The notes: generated from the letters alone by a model not told the origin. A DNA stretch of 64,000 bases from Mageeibacillus sp. UBA4314 (GCA_002394605.1 DGUI01000048.1:3817-67816), one strand, 5' to 3'; numbered from the stretch's first letter, positions 51,098 through 60,786 are shown. Made by a program: numbers and translations.

Positions 51098-51120
51098 CTG
51101 TCCCACGGGTCGATAACACA

Positions 51121-51228
51121 CTTCATTCGCTCCACGATAGCGAAGGATACCTTTGCGAGCGCACTTCCGCAGAAATTGTGCCGAGCACAATTTTGTGGAC
51201 TGGAGCGAGCAAAGCGTATCCGAAGCTG
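51121..51228. repeat. Imperfect long palindrome next to copy B
   Basis: A perfect hairpin (AAATTGTGC-CGA-GCACAATTT, 51173-51193) is at the centre. The outer arms (around 51127-51165 and 51197-51228) resemble each other in reverse complement, sharing GCAAAG.GTATCC and GAGCGA blocks, with about 70% matches. Together with copy B it fills the 373-base gap. There is no ORF here. Confidence 0.55.
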
Positions 51229-51232
51229 CTAT

Positions 51233-51261
51233 TTGCTTATCTTGTATTCAAGTATTATAAT
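51233..51261 (+). promoter_or_regulatory. glf: Promoter of the glf gene
   Basis: TTGCTT (51233-51238), 17-base spacer, TATAAT (51256-51261), about 45 bases before the ATG. Confidence 0.65.
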
Positions 51262-51307
51262 ATATGCTTGTTTTAATATCGCATACTATGCTCGATCGGA
51301 GGTTGGA

Positions 51308-52420
51308 ATGAGCAAATACGATTTTCTTATTGTTGGCGCAGGACTCTATGGAGTTGCTTTCGCGAGGCTGGCTGCTGATGACGGCAAGAAGTGCCTGGTG
51401 ATCGACAGACGTGATAATATCGCCGGTAATGTCTACACTGAAGAGGTTCACGGCATCAATGTGCATAAGTACGGAGCACATATCTTCCATACTGATAATG
51501 ACGATGTCTGGGCTTTCGCGCAGAGATTCGCGGAATTCAACAGGTATACGAATACGGTAATCGCCAACTACAACGGTGAGATCTATTCTCTCCCGTTCAA
51601 CATGTACACATTCAACAAGATGTGGGGTGTCATAACACCCGAGGAAGCGAAGAAGAAGCTCGACGAGCAGAGAGCTGAGTGCAGGACGGATGATCCCCGG
51701 AATCTTGAGGAACAGGCAATGTCCCTCATCGGCAGGGACATATACATGAAGCTCGTCAAGGGATATACGGAGAAGCAGTGGGGAAGACCTGCAACGGAGC
51801 TTCCCGGATTCATCATCAAGAGACTCCCCGTAAGGCTTACATACAACAACAATTACTTCAACGACAAGTACCAGGGTATCCCTATAGGCGGCTACACGAA
51901 GTGGATCGCCAACATGCTCGAAGGCATCGAGGTCAGGACGGGAGTCGATTATCTTGAGCACAGGGGCGAGTATGAGGGCATCGCAGACATGATCGTCTAT
52001 ACCGGCATGATCGACGAGTACTACGGATATAAGCTCGGCAATCTTGAGTACAGGAGCCTCAGGTTCGAGACGGAGTACATTTCAGGTACGGAAGATTACC
52101 AGGGCAATGCAGTAGTTAACTACACTGATGCCAAGACTCCATACACAAGGATCATCGAGCATAAGCACTTTGAGTTCGGCAAGGGTGAGGGAACGGTCGT
52201 AACGAGGGAATACCCTGCTGACTGGAAGATCGGTGACGAACCTTATTACCCCCTCAATAACGACAGGAACAATGCTCTTTATGAAGAATACCGTAAGCTT
52301 GCTGCAAGCGAGGGCGTCTTCTTCGGAGGAAGACTCGGCAAGTACAAGTATTACGACATGGATGACACGATAGCTTCCGCTATGGAGGATTACGCTATAA
52401 TCCTTGGCGGCAAAAAATAA
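51308..52420 (+). CDS. glf: UDP-galactopyranose mutase
   Basis: Flavoenzyme converting UDP-galactopyranose to UDP-galactofuranose for surface glycans. FAD-binding GAGLYG near residue 10, the RRDNIAGN loop, HKYGAHIFHT (about 60) and the C-terminal KHFEFG and GRLGKYKYYDMD motifs are the family's signatures. 370 residues is standard. The ATG is chosen because GGAGG lies six bases upstream; the frame is open further upstream (to 51077) only by chance, into the repeat. The next gene starts 15 bases later. No galactofuranosyltransferase is in the window. Confidence 0.95.
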   Translation: MSKYDFLIVGAGLYGVAFARLAADDGKKCLVIDRRDNIAGNVYTEEVHGINVHKYGAHIFHTDNDDVWAFAQRFAEFNRYTNTVIANYNGEIYSLPFNMYTFNKMWGVITPEEAKKKLDEQRAECRTDDPRNLEEQAMSLIGRDIYMKLVKGYTEKQWGRPATELPGFIIKRLPVRLTYNNNYFNDKYQGIPIGGYTKWIANMLEGIEVRTGVDYLEHRGEYEGIADMIVYTGMIDEYYGYKLGNLEYRSLRFETEYISGTEDYQGNAVVNYTDAKTPYTRIIEHKHFEFGKGEGTVVTREYPADWKIGDEPYYPLNNDRNNALYEEYRKLAASEGVFFGGRLGKYKYYDMDDTIASAMEDYAIILGGKK

Positions 52421-52435
52421 TGGAGAACAACAAAG

Positions 52436-53914
52436 ATGAAAAGAACTAAGCGAATCACAACACTTATCCTGGCTGCAGGAATGACCATTGCCTCCTTCAC
52501 TGGAGTCATTATGGCAGACGAGACGACTGCGGAGACTACCCCTGCCCTTATCGCGACGGAGAGCACGGGTGAGACGGCTTCGGAAACGCAGGCAACTCAG
52601 GCAACACAGGCAACTCAGCAGACGTCTGAGACGACCGCGATCGATCTGTCGGGATATACTTTCGATAAGATCTACGGATCGCAGCTTCCCGCATACATTA
52701 ACCATCAGTACAAGTTCCAGGGCAAGGATATTCCCATGGCTGAGTCGAACTTCTATCTGATCAATGCTTTCGTGGAGCTGTCACAGTACTATGCAGGTTA
52801 CTACGGAACATCAGAGGGGTTTGTGGATCTGTCAGCGGCATATCTCGAACCCTCCAAGTATGCGACATTCGGAGACTTTCTCGTAGCATACTCTGAGAGG
52901 ACACTGGAGAGCAGCTGCATCATCTGCTCAAGGGCGGAAGCTGAAGGAGTGACGCTCTCGGCAGAGACCCAGGCAAACATCGACAAGATGATCTCCGGCC
53001 TTAAGGATACTGCAACTAAGTCCAAGGTCTCACTTGACCAGTACCTCAAGCTCTACTACGGTGATACATGCGATGAGGCTTCATTCAGGGCAGTTCTCGC
53101 CAATTACTACATGGCGGACCTCTACACATCAAAGTATTGTGAGACCCACGTTACTGATGATATCAAGATGGTTCCCTATATCCGTTATGCCCTCTTCGAA
53201 GCTGACCAGTCAGCTGATGAGGCAACAAAGACCTCAGCAGAGAAACTTGCCAAAGACATAATCACACAGGCAGCCGGCAATATCGAGACTTTCAAGACTG
53301 TTGCCGACAAGAGTGCCAGCGACGGACACTGCAAGGAGTCCAGCGACATTGCCGTAAGCAAGGGCAAGACCGTTGCAGCGTTTGAGAACTGGGCATATGA
53401 TGCAGCACGCAAGGATAACGACATGGATGTCATCTATGCTCCTGAATACGGTTACTTTGCAGTAGCTTACATCGGCAAGACCGAAATGGATCAGGCATCA
53501 CTTGAGAACGTCCTCGTTACACAGCTCTCAAATGAGATCAATGAAGAGATCGAGAGCGGCAAGTACCAGTTCGGTACAGACCAGGCTTATGAGCCTGCAA
53601 AGCCCGTTCCCACATCAGAGGGCACAGGTTATGACAAGGAGGGAACATCACCCTTCGATCCCCCTGAACAGCAGCAGGTGGAACAGAAGTCAACGGTAAA
53701 GACGATCATCATCATCATCTGTGCGATCGTCGGCGGTGTGGCTCTCATCGCTGTCATCATCATCCTTACTGTCTACCTCATCAGGAAGATCAATGCTCCC
53801 AAGGCAAAGAAGGCCGGAAAGATGATCAGTGACGGAGATGATGATATCTCACTGGATGACGATCATGACGATCATGACGCTCTTGACAGTGACGAAGACA
53901 AGACTGAGGAGTGA
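52436..53914 (+). CDS. PrsA/SurA-like secreted protein with C-terminal membrane anchor
   Basis: A signal peptide (to about residue 26) and a Thr/Gln/Ala linker precede a helical N-terminal domain like SurA_N (about 70-230) and a degraded parvulin-like part (about 240-370; YALFEADQS...A..FKTVADKSASDG...). A transmembrane helix near residues 423-446 (IIIIICAIVGGVALIAVIIILTV) and a cytoplasmic Asp/Glu-rich tail follow. The active-site residues of parvulins are not clearly conserved, so it may be a chaperone without isomerase activity. Same general type as the protein at 59158 but with opposite anchoring. Sits between glf and gatC, whose ATG begins three bases after this stop. Confidence 0.7.
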   Translation: MKRTKRITTLILAAGMTIASFTGVIMADETTAETTPALIATESTGETASETQATQATQATQQTSETTAIDLSGYTFDKIYGSQLPAYINHQYKFQGKDIPMAESNFYLINAFVELSQYYAGYYGTSEGFVDLSAAYLEPSKYATFGDFLVAYSERTLESSCIICSRAEAEGVTLSAETQANIDKMISGLKDTATKSKVSLDQYLKLYYGDTCDEASFRAVLANYYMADLYTSKYCETHVTDDIKMVPYIRYALFEADQSADEATKTSAEKLAKDIITQAAGNIETFKTVADKSASDGHCKESSDIAVSKGKTVAAFENWAYDAARKDNDMDVIYAPEYGYFAVAYIGKTEMDQASLENVLVTQLSNEINEEIESGKYQFGTDQAYEPAKPVPTSEGTGYDKEGTSPFDPPEQQQVEQKSTVKTIIIIICAIVGGVALIAVIIILTVYLIRKINAPKAKKAGKMISDGDDDISLDDDHDDHDALDSDEDKTEE

Positions 53915-53917
53915 TCT

Positions 53918-54205
53918 ATGGAAATAACGCTTGATCTTATAGAGTATCTCGAGAAGCTCGGAAGGATAAAGCTGTCCCCCGAGGAGGAAGATAGAACGCT
54001 TAAGGAACTCGGAAGCATATTAGGTTACATCGACAAGCTCGGTGAACTCGATACGGCGGGAGTCGAACCCCTGAGCCACGCTTTCGGAAGGACCAATGTC
54101 GTCAGGGAAGACGTTGTCACAAATGACGATATGCAGGATCTGATCCTGTCCAATGCTGCAGAGACGAAGGACGGAGCGATACTCGTTCCGAAGACGGTGG
54201 AATGA
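53918..54205 (+). CDS. gatC: Aspartyl/glutamyl-tRNA amidotransferase subunit C
   Basis: 95 residues; the small scaffold subunit that holds GatA to GatB in the enzyme that amidates mis-acylated Glu-tRNA(Gln) or Asp-tRNA(Asn). Typical EYLEKLGRIKLSPEEEDR start and PLSHAFGRTNVVREDVV end. gatA starts one base after its stop. Confidence 0.93.
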   Translation: MEITLDLIEYLEKLGRIKLSPEEEDRTLKELGSILGYIDKLGELDTAGVEPLSHAFGRTNVVREDVVTNDDMQDLILSNAAETKDGAILVPKTVE

Positions 54206-54206
54206 T

Positions 54207-55646
54207 ATGACCAGAGAAGAGATTTTAAGAGCTGATGCTTTGACACTCGGAAAGCTCATCAAGTCCGGCGATCTTACGTCCGAGCAGGTGACAGAGACAT
54301 TTATCAGTGCGGTCAAGGCAGAAGATGGCAAGTACAATTCATACATCACGGTGTCTGAAGATGCCGTGAGCGAGGCACGTCAGATCGATGATAAGATCAT
54401 GGCGGGGGAACTGACAGGTCCTCTTGCAGGTGTTCCCGTCGCAGTTAAGGACAACATCTGCACAAAGGGGATGCTCACTTCATGTGCATCGAAGATGCTC
54501 AGCAATTTCATCCCGCCTTATGATGCCACTGTCGTTAAAAAGCTTAAGGCAGAGGGCATGGTCATCCTAGGCAAGACAAACATGGACGAGTTCGCCATGG
54601 GCTCAACGACAGAGACATCTTTTTACGGCCCCACGGTCAACCCGCGCGGTACCGGCAGGGTTCCCGGCGGTTCATCAGGCGGTTCCGCTGCATCCGTTGC
54701 AGCAGATCTTGCTCCCGTATCACTCGGTTCTGATACCGGCGGATCGATCAGGCAGCCTGCATCGTTCTGCGGCGTAACAGGTCTTAAGCCTACATACGGA
54801 ACGGTATCCAGATATGGTCTCGTTGCATTTGCATCATCACTTGACCAGATCGGCCCTATAGGCAAGACCGCTCTGGACTGTGCTGAACTTTACAATGCCA
54901 TCAGCGGTGTCGATGAGCGCGACCAGTCTTCAACCGTGTCTCAAAAGGTGGATACCAAAGCCGTCGCTTCATTTGACGTTTCCGGCAGGAAGATCGGTAT
55001 CCCGGAGGAGTATTTCGGTGAGGGTATCGACGAGGATGTCAAGGCAAGAGTCATGGAGGCCGTGAAGTTCTACGAGGATCAGGGTGCTTCAGTTGAGAAG
55101 TTTAAGATGCCCATTATCGAGTACGCTATCCCGACTTACTATATCATCGCATGTGCCGAGGCCTGTTCCAACCTGTCCAGGTATGACGGCGTCAAGTATG
55201 GCTTCAGGCCCGAAGGTGTCGATAATCTCATGGATCTGTACATCAGGTCCAGGAGTGAAGGATTCGGCATGGAGGTCAAGAGAAGGATAATGCTCGGCAA
55301 TTTCGTGCTGTCATCCGGATATTATGATGCTTACTACAACAAGGCCCTCCAGGCGAAAGCGCTGATCAAGAAGGCTTTCGACGAGGCATTTGAGAAGTAT
55401 GATGTCGTCATCGGACCCGTTGCTCCCACGACTGCCCTCAAGGCAGGAGAGAGCCTGTCAGATCCTCTCAAGATGTATCTTGGTGATATCTGCACGGTAC
55501 TGATCAACATCATCGGTCTTCCCGCGATATCAGTTCCGTGCGGCAATGACAGGGACGGCATGCCTGTAGGAATGCAGATCATAGGCAAGCACTATGATGA
55601 GCAGACGATCCTCGGATTTGCAGCTAACTACCAGAGAGGAGTATGA
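54207..55646 (+). CDS. gatA: Aspartyl/glutamyl-tRNA amidotransferase subunit A
   Basis: Amidase-signature enzyme that releases ammonia from glutamine for the GatB site. The Ser-cisSer-Lys triad is present: Lys in VAVKDNIC, Ser in GGSSGGS and nucleophile Ser in TGGSIR. 479 residues from the ATG at this position; a longer in-frame ATG at 54153 lies within gatC. It follows gatC immediately and gatB starts four bases after its stop. Confidence 0.95.
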   Translation: MTREEILRADALTLGKLIKSGDLTSEQVTETFISAVKAEDGKYNSYITVSEDAVSEARQIDDKIMAGELTGPLAGVPVAVKDNICTKGMLTSCASKMLSNFIPPYDATVVKKLKAEGMVILGKTNMDEFAMGSTTETSFYGPTVNPRGTGRVPGGSSGGSAASVAADLAPVSLGSDTGGSIRQPASFCGVTGLKPTYGTVSRYGLVAFASSLDQIGPIGKTALDCAELYNAISGVDERDQSSTVSQKVDTKAVASFDVSGRKIGIPEEYFGEGIDEDVKARVMEAVKFYEDQGASVEKFKMPIIEYAIPTYYIIACAEACSNLSRYDGVKYGFRPEGVDNLMDLYIRSRSEGFGMEVKRRIMLGNFVLSSGYYDAYYNKALQAKALIKKAFDEAFEKYDVVIGPVAPTTALKAGESLSDPLKMYLGDICTVLINIIGLPAISVPCGNDRDGMPVGMQIIGKHYDEQTILGFAANYQRGV

Positions 55647-55650
55647 GAAG

Positions 55651-57090
55651 ATGACAGATTATGAGATGGTAATAGGCCTTGAGGTTCACTGTGAATTATC
55701 AACGGCATCCAAGATCTTCTGCTCCTGCTCCACAAAGTTCGGAGGAGCTCCCAATACCCATGTCTGTGAAGTATGTTCCGGTATGCCGGGCACTCTGCCT
55801 ACCCTTAACAGACAGGTTGTGGAATATGCAGTCAAGGCCGGTCTGGCGCTGAATTGTGATATCACGAGGCGCAATAAATTCGACCGTAAGAACTACTTCT
55901 ATCCTGACCTTCCCAAGGCATATCAGATATCACAGCTGTACTATCCGATCTGCCGCAACGGTCACGTTGACATAAAGACTTCTGCGGGATCCAAGTCCAT
56001 CGGCATCCATGAGATCCATATGGAGGAAGATGCCGGCAAGCTCGTTCACGATCCTCTCTCAGGCAAGACGATGGTTGACTTCAACCGCTGCGGTGTGCCT
56101 CTTATCGAGATCGTATCTGAGCCTGATTTCAGGTCTGCAGAGGAAGTCATAGCATACCTGGAGAAGCTCAGGGATACCCTGCAGTACCTCGGAGTATCAG
56201 ACTGCAAGATGCAGGAGGGCTCCATGAGAGCAGACGTAAACCTCTCAGTAAGACCGAGAGGCCAGGCTGAATTCGGCACGAGAACGGAGATGAAGAATAT
56301 CGCATCACTCAAGGCCATCGCGCGTGCGATCGAATACGAGTGTGAGCGTCAGATCGACGTCATAGAAGCGGGCGACAAGGTCGTTCAGGAGACGAGAAGA
56401 TGGGACGACGAGAAAGAATACACATATGCAATGAGGTCCAAGGAGGATGCTCAGGATTATAAGTATTTCCCCGATCCCGACCTTATGCCCATAGAGATCA
56501 GCGAAGAGTACATCAGGCAGATAAAGGAAGCACTTCCCGAACTTGCTGATGCCAAGAGAACAAGATATGTTGAAGAGCTCGGTCTCCCCGAATATGATGC
56601 GGAGATCATCACAGGATCCACTACTCTCGTTAAGATCTTCGAGACCACTTGTGATATCACCGGGGCACCCAAGGATGCTTCCAACTGGGTAATGACAGAT
56701 CTTCTGAAACTATGTAACGACAACCACATCACACCGGAAGAGGCGGATTTCAGATTTGAATCATTAGGTGAGATAATCAAGATGGTTAATGACGGCAAGA
56801 TCAACCGTAAGACAGGTCGTGAAGTCTTCGCGAAAGTCTTCTCGGAGAATGTCGATCCCGCCAAGTATGTGGAGGACAACGGTCTGGCCCAGGTATCTGA
56901 TCTCTCTGCCATAGAACCTGTCATCAGGGAAGTCCTTGCAAACAATGAGAAGGCCGTAAGCGAGTACCTTGCAGGTTCCGAGAAGAACTTCCAGTTCCTG
57001 GTAGGACAGTCAATGAGATCCCTTAAGGGCAAGGCTGATCCGCAGGCTGTCAGAACGACGCTCCAGAAACTTCTTGATGAGATGAGGTAA
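55651..57090 (+). CDS. gatB: Aspartyl/glutamyl-tRNA amidotransferase subunit B
   Basis: The kinase/amidation subunit. EMVIGLEVHCEL starts the protein, CSCSTKFGG...CEVCSG are the zinc-binding cysteines, and the YqeY-like tRNA-binding tail (KVFSENVDPAKYVEDNGL) closes it. 479 residues. Start at this ATG, because GAGG-type sequence (AGAGAGGAG) lies just before it and the longer frame would start inside gatA. Gene order C-A-B is standard; the unit probably covers glutamine and perhaps asparagine tRNAs. Confidence 0.95.
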   Translation: MTDYEMVIGLEVHCELSTASKIFCSCSTKFGGAPNTHVCEVCSGMPGTLPTLNRQVVEYAVKAGLALNCDITRRNKFDRKNYFYPDLPKAYQISQLYYPICRNGHVDIKTSAGSKSIGIHEIHMEEDAGKLVHDPLSGKTMVDFNRCGVPLIEIVSEPDFRSAEEVIAYLEKLRDTLQYLGVSDCKMQEGSMRADVNLSVRPRGQAEFGTRTEMKNIASLKAIARAIEYECERQIDVIEAGDKVVQETRRWDDEKEYTYAMRSKEDAQDYKYFPDPDLMPIEISEEYIRQIKEALPELADAKRTRYVEELGLPEYDAEIITGSTTLVKIFETTCDITGAPKDASNWVMTDLLKLCNDNHITPEEADFRFESLGEIIKMVNDGKINRKTGREVFAKVFSENVDPAKYVEDNGLAQVSDLSAIEPVIREVLANNEKAVSEYLAGSEKNFQFLVGQSMRSLKGKADPQAVRTTLQKLLDEMR

Positions 57091-57103
57091 CAGCACAAGA
57101 ATC

Positions 57104-58438
57104 ATGCAGACTTTTATAAGCCTATTGGTCGTCATAATATTGATCCTTATTAACGCGTTCTTCTCCGGTACGGAGATGGCGGTTATTACATTGAACGATG
57201 CCAAGATCCGCAAGATGGCTGAAGACGGACACAAGAGAGCGAAGCTCGTTCTGAATTTCATCGACAGCCCTTCCAACTTCCTGGCAACGATCCAGGTCGG
57301 TGTGACATTTGCCGGATTCCTGTCATCCGCTTTTGCGGCAAGCAGCTTTGCCGGCAAACTTGCTTTGCTGATCGACCCTGATTCCAGGTACGGATGGCTG
57401 CCCACTGTATGTACAGTAGGTATCACACTGGTGTTGTCCTATTTCTCTCTTGTGTTCGGCGAGCTCGTTCCCAAGCGCATCGCACAGAAATACCCGGAGA
57501 AATGGGCATTCACTTCGGCAGGGATCGTCAGGTTCTTCGGTTTTGTTGCCAAGCCGTTTGTGTGGTTCCTTACAGCCTCGACTAACGGGATACTGAAGCT
57601 GTTCAGGATCGATCCCGACGAGATCGATAAGGAAGTTACCGAAGAAGAGATCAGAATGATGGTTGATGTGGGATCTGAGACCGGAAATATCGAGGACTCC
57701 GAGAAAGAGATGATCGAGAATATCTTCGAGTTCAATGACAAAGAAGTATCCGAGATCATGACTCACAGGAAGAAGATCGTATCACTGCCGATCGACGCTC
57801 CTTTCGAAGAGGTCATGAGAATCGCCAGAGAAGAGAGATATACGAGGATCCCGGTATATAACGAGAATATCGATGATATCGAAGGGATACTCAACATCAA
57901 GGACCTTATCGGAATCAAGGCGCCTACGGAGGAAGAGCCTTTCGAGCTGAAGAAGCTCATCAGGGAGCCTCTTGTGGTCCATGAGACGAGGAAGATCTCC
58001 TCACTGTTTGCGGAGATGAAGACATGCGGGATGCAGATGGCCGTGATCGTTGACGAGTACGGCGGAACGATGGGCATCTGTACGATCGAGGATATGCTCG
58101 AGGAGATCGTCGGCAACATCACCGATGAGTTCGACGACGAGGAACAGAACCTCATCAAGCTCTCCAACGGCGATTATATCGTGGCAGGAGATACGACGCT
58201 GTCTGATCTTGAGGATATCCTGGACATGGAACTCGATGCTGAGGAATATGATACGATCGCAGGCCTTGTCATCCAGCTGCTCGACAGGGTTCCCGAAGAG
58301 AAGGAACATCCTGTGGTCACTTATAAAAATATTAATATTAAAGTCCTTCATGTAGAAGACAGGTGGATATCCAAGGTCATGATACACATCCTTCCGCCCA
58401 GGACTGAAGAAGAAGGCACGGAGGAGACGGATGAGTAA
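57104..58438 (+). CDS. CNNM/CorC family membrane transporter-like protein
   Basis: 444 residues: a DUF21 membrane domain (four helices, about 1-160, starting SLLVVIILILINAFFSG), two CBS domains (about 205-325) and a CorC_HlyC domain (about 340-420). The family exports or regulates magnesium and other divalent ions; older names say hemolysin. It starts 13 bases after gatB and overlaps the HAD gene by eight bases, so it is in the same transcript. Confidence 0.9.
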   Translation: MQTFISLLVVIILILINAFFSGTEMAVITLNDAKIRKMAEDGHKRAKLVLNFIDSPSNFLATIQVGVTFAGFLSSAFAASSFAGKLALLIDPDSRYGWLPTVCTVGITLVLSYFSLVFGELVPKRIAQKYPEKWAFTSAGIVRFFGFVAKPFVWFLTASTNGILKLFRIDPDEIDKEVTEEEIRMMVDVGSETGNIEDSEKEMIENIFEFNDKEVSEIMTHRKKIVSLPIDAPFEEVMRIAREERYTRIPVYNENIDDIEGILNIKDLIGIKAPTEEEPFELKKLIREPLVVHETRKISSLFAEMKTCGMQMAVIVDEYGGTMGICTIEDMLEEIVGNITDEFDDEEQNLIKLSNGDYIVAGDTTLSDLEDILDMELDAEEYDTIAGLVIQLLDRVPEEKEHPVVTYKNINIKVLHVEDRWISKVMIHILPPRTEEEGTEETDE

Positions 58439-59072
58439 TAAGTACAGCGCGGTCCTCTATGATCTTGACGGTACTCTGACAGACTCCATTCCACTCATAA
58501 TGCACTGTTTCCATCTGGCGTACCTCGATGTGCTAGGTGAAGTCCCGAGGACTGATGAAGACCTGATGTCATATATCGGTAAGCCCCTTATGACAACCTT
58601 TGCCGATGTGCATGACAGTGATACTGCCCAAAAGCTCTTCGATTCGTATCTCAGGGTCAATGAGAAGATGCTTCAGGAAGATAAGCTCCCTCTGTTCGAC
58701 GGAATCATGGATTCGCTCATAAGGCTCCACAATGCGGGAGTAAGGCAGGGAATAGTGACTTCCAAGAGGCGAGGTTCCCTTATGACAACGCTCAAGGTCA
58801 AGAAGATGGAGTATCTGTTCGAACAGCTCACCGTCTGTGAGGATACAGAAGAACACAAGCCATCCGGAGCCCCGCTCATCTACAGTGCGGAGAAGATGGG
58901 GATAGAAGACTTATCCTCCATGATCTATGTCGGTGATGCAGTAGTCGATTACAGGAGCGCCATGGATGCCGGAATGGACTTTGCCCTTGTTGACTGGACG
59001 AAGATGGACAAGGAAGAGTTCAAACAGTTCGGCACCCCGAAAATAATAAAAAGCTTGGATGAACTCTTGTAA
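58431..59072 (+). CDS. HAD superfamily phosphatase, phosphoglycolate phosphatase/PpaX type
   Basis: 213 residues. DLDGTLTDS (about 11-19) holds the nucleophile Asp and the acid Asp; TSKRRG is motif II; KPSGAP and the GDAVVDYRSA strand (about 168-177) are motifs III-IV. A helical cap follows motif I. Likely dephosphorylates phosphoglycolate, pyrophosphate or a sugar phosphate; not resolvable. Confidence 0.88.
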   Translation: MSNKYSAVLYDLDGTLTDSIPLIMHCFHLAYLDVLGEVPRTDEDLMSYIGKPLMTTFADVHDSDTAQKLFDSYLRVNEKMLQEDKLPLFDGIMDSLIRLHNAGVRQGIVTSKRRGSLMTTLKVKKMEYLFEQLTVCEDTEEHKPSGAPLIYSAEKMGIEDLSSMIYVGDAVVDYRSAMDAGMDFALVDWTKMDKEEFKQFGTPKIIKSLDELL

Positions 59073-59076
59073 TCCT

Positions 59077-59105
59077 TGCATATTTAATTATCGTCAATTA
59101 TAATG
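59077..59105 (+). promoter_or_regulatory. Promoter of the second PrsA/SurA-like gene
   Basis: TTGCAT (59077-59082), 17 bases, TATAAT (59100-59105). A small GGGTATTATGCCC hairpin follows in the leader (59110-59122), about 35 bases before the ATG. Confidence 0.7.
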
Positions 59106-59157
59106 TTCGGGTATTATGCCCAGAGTATCAAATAACGAATAATAAGGCAGGTTTATT

Positions 59158-60738
59158 ATGGCATCAGGTAAGGTTAAGAAGAAGTCGGCTAAGAAGTCCA
59201 AGGGTGGCGCAATTGTCGGCATCGTTATCGGGATCATCATCGTTTGTGTTGCCGGATATTTTATCTTTATGTCCGGTGTACTGCAGAGATGTATGACAGG
59301 TGTTAAGATCACCGAGACGGCTGCTGACGGTTCTCTGACTACTGTCAGGAACTTCAGCGTTCAGGAGACTAACTATCATTTCAATGAAGTTTTCAGCATG
59401 TACAGGATGTACGGCATGATCAGCGATCAGACTCTCGACAACAAGGTTGAGGAGTCTTCGGAAGAGACATGGCGTCAGTACCTCTATAAGGCAGCTGCAG
59501 ATGATCTGCAGGATATCGCACTCAAGCTCAGATCAATGGATGCTGATACGACAAAACCTGAATTTGGTGCAGACAGATATGCAGAACTCCAGATCGAAGA
59601 GATGAAGCAGCAGGCAACAAACTACAAGTACACGTCATTCAACCAGTATCTGCAGGCTATGTATGGTACGGGATTCAATACATTCGACTATAAGAAGATC
59701 ATCAAGAACGAGATCCTCGCAAGAGAGTATGAGAACTACCTCAAGCAGTTCAAGTTCGCTCCTTCTGATGAAGACATCCAGAAGGCTTTTGATAATGATC
59801 CCCATGCTTATCAGTCAGCGGATTTCAATTACTATTTCTTCGCTGCTGAGATGGATGATGCAGGCAACATGAAGAACCTCGAGGAGACCAAGGCTGCTGC
59901 AAAGGAAGTAGTTGATGCGGTCAACGGCGGTGCTTCTTTCAAGGATGCAGTCAAGACAAATCTCGAGAAGGATAAGACAAAGAACGAGAGCGCTCTCGTA
60001 TCTTTCAGCGATGAGAACGTAGACCCTACGGTGATTACGGGCTACAGCAAGGAGTCAGCTGAGAACAGGTTCAGCGAAGCAGTGATCAATGCGATCTACG
60101 GTGCTGACGTTGCGATGGGAAAGGCTGTTGTCGTTGATGCAGATAACGGCACATACGCAGTACTTCCCAATAAGCTCGAAGCTGATGAGACACCTACTGT
60201 AACATACAGGACACTTACGATCGATAACCCTAACTACTCCAATGCATCAACTGATGACGACAGTGAGGAAGAGGGTACAAAGGCACCTGCTGCTGACCTT
60301 TCTGCAGTACGTGCACAGGCTGAGCAGCTCGTCTCTGGCGCAACTATGGATCCTGCAGCATTTGCTGATCTTGTAAGGAAGAATTCCACGGATGGCAACG
60401 AGATCGTCAGCGCAGGCTATGTATCCGGTGAGACCAATTCGGCAACTGATTCAGATCCCGATGAGGAAGAAGAGGGTGAGGAGCCTTCCGCAGCAGACAA
60501 GGAGCTTAACACATGGCTCTTCGATGCTTCAAGGAAGCAGGGAGATACTCTGATCGTCAATGCTGATGACGGTTCCAAGGTAACGATCTACTACTTCCAG
60601 AGCTCAGTTCCCGCATGGAAGTCAACGGTATCTGATAGCATCGTCGATACTCTCATCGAAGGATGGCAGTCAGAGATGAAGTCCGGAACACCCGGTTACG
60701 AGATCAGCGACGGACTCTGCAAGTTCCTTCTTTACTGA
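59158..60738 (+). CDS. PrsA/SurA-like membrane-anchored foldase
   Basis: Lys-rich cytoplasmic start, one transmembrane anchor (about residues 19-41), then a SurA_N-like helical domain (about 65-210, KIIKNEILAREYENYLKQF) and a parvulin-like region (about 215-520), interrupted by acidic low-complexity segments (DDDSEEEG and DPDEEEEGEE). The trailing KQGDTLIVNADDGSKVTIYYF resembles the end of a parvulin domain, though the classic active-site histidines are unclear. 526 residues. It has its own promoter and terminator, directly before rpoB. Probably folds secreted proteins outside the membrane. Confidence 0.75.
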   Translation: MASGKVKKKSAKKSKGGAIVGIVIGIIIVCVAGYFIFMSGVLQRCMTGVKITETAADGSLTTVRNFSVQETNYHFNEVFSMYRMYGMISDQTLDNKVEESSEETWRQYLYKAAADDLQDIALKLRSMDADTTKPEFGADRYAELQIEEMKQQATNYKYTSFNQYLQAMYGTGFNTFDYKKIIKNEILAREYENYLKQFKFAPSDEDIQKAFDNDPHAYQSADFNYYFFAAEMDDAGNMKNLEETKAAAKEVVDAVNGGASFKDAVKTNLEKDKTKNESALVSFSDENVDPTVITGYSKESAENRFSEAVINAIYGADVAMGKAVVVDADNGTYAVLPNKLEADETPTVTYRTLTIDNPNYSNASTDDDSEEEGTKAPAADLSAVRAQAEQLVSGATMDPAAFADLVRKNSTDGNEIVSAGYVSGETNSATDSDPDEEEEGEEPSAADKELNTWLFDASRKQGDTLIVNADDGSKVTIYYFQSSVPAWKSTVSDSIVDTLIEGWQSEMKSGTPGYEISDGLCKFLLY

Positions 60739-60758
60739 TGATCAGATATGTAAATGAG

Positions 60759-60786
60759 GACCGCATCACATGGTGCGGTCTTCTTT
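60759..60786 (+). terminator. Rho-independent terminator before rpoB
   Basis: GACCGCAT pairs with GTGCGGTC (one wobble) around a CACATG loop; TTCTTTAT follows. Starts 21 bases after the stop codon. Confidence 0.8.

Noticed and set aside
51077..51307. N-terminal extension of UDP-galactopyranose mutase
   Set aside because: The frame is open but lies over the repeat element, palindrome and promoter, and the family's N-terminus starts at 51308 behind GGAGG.
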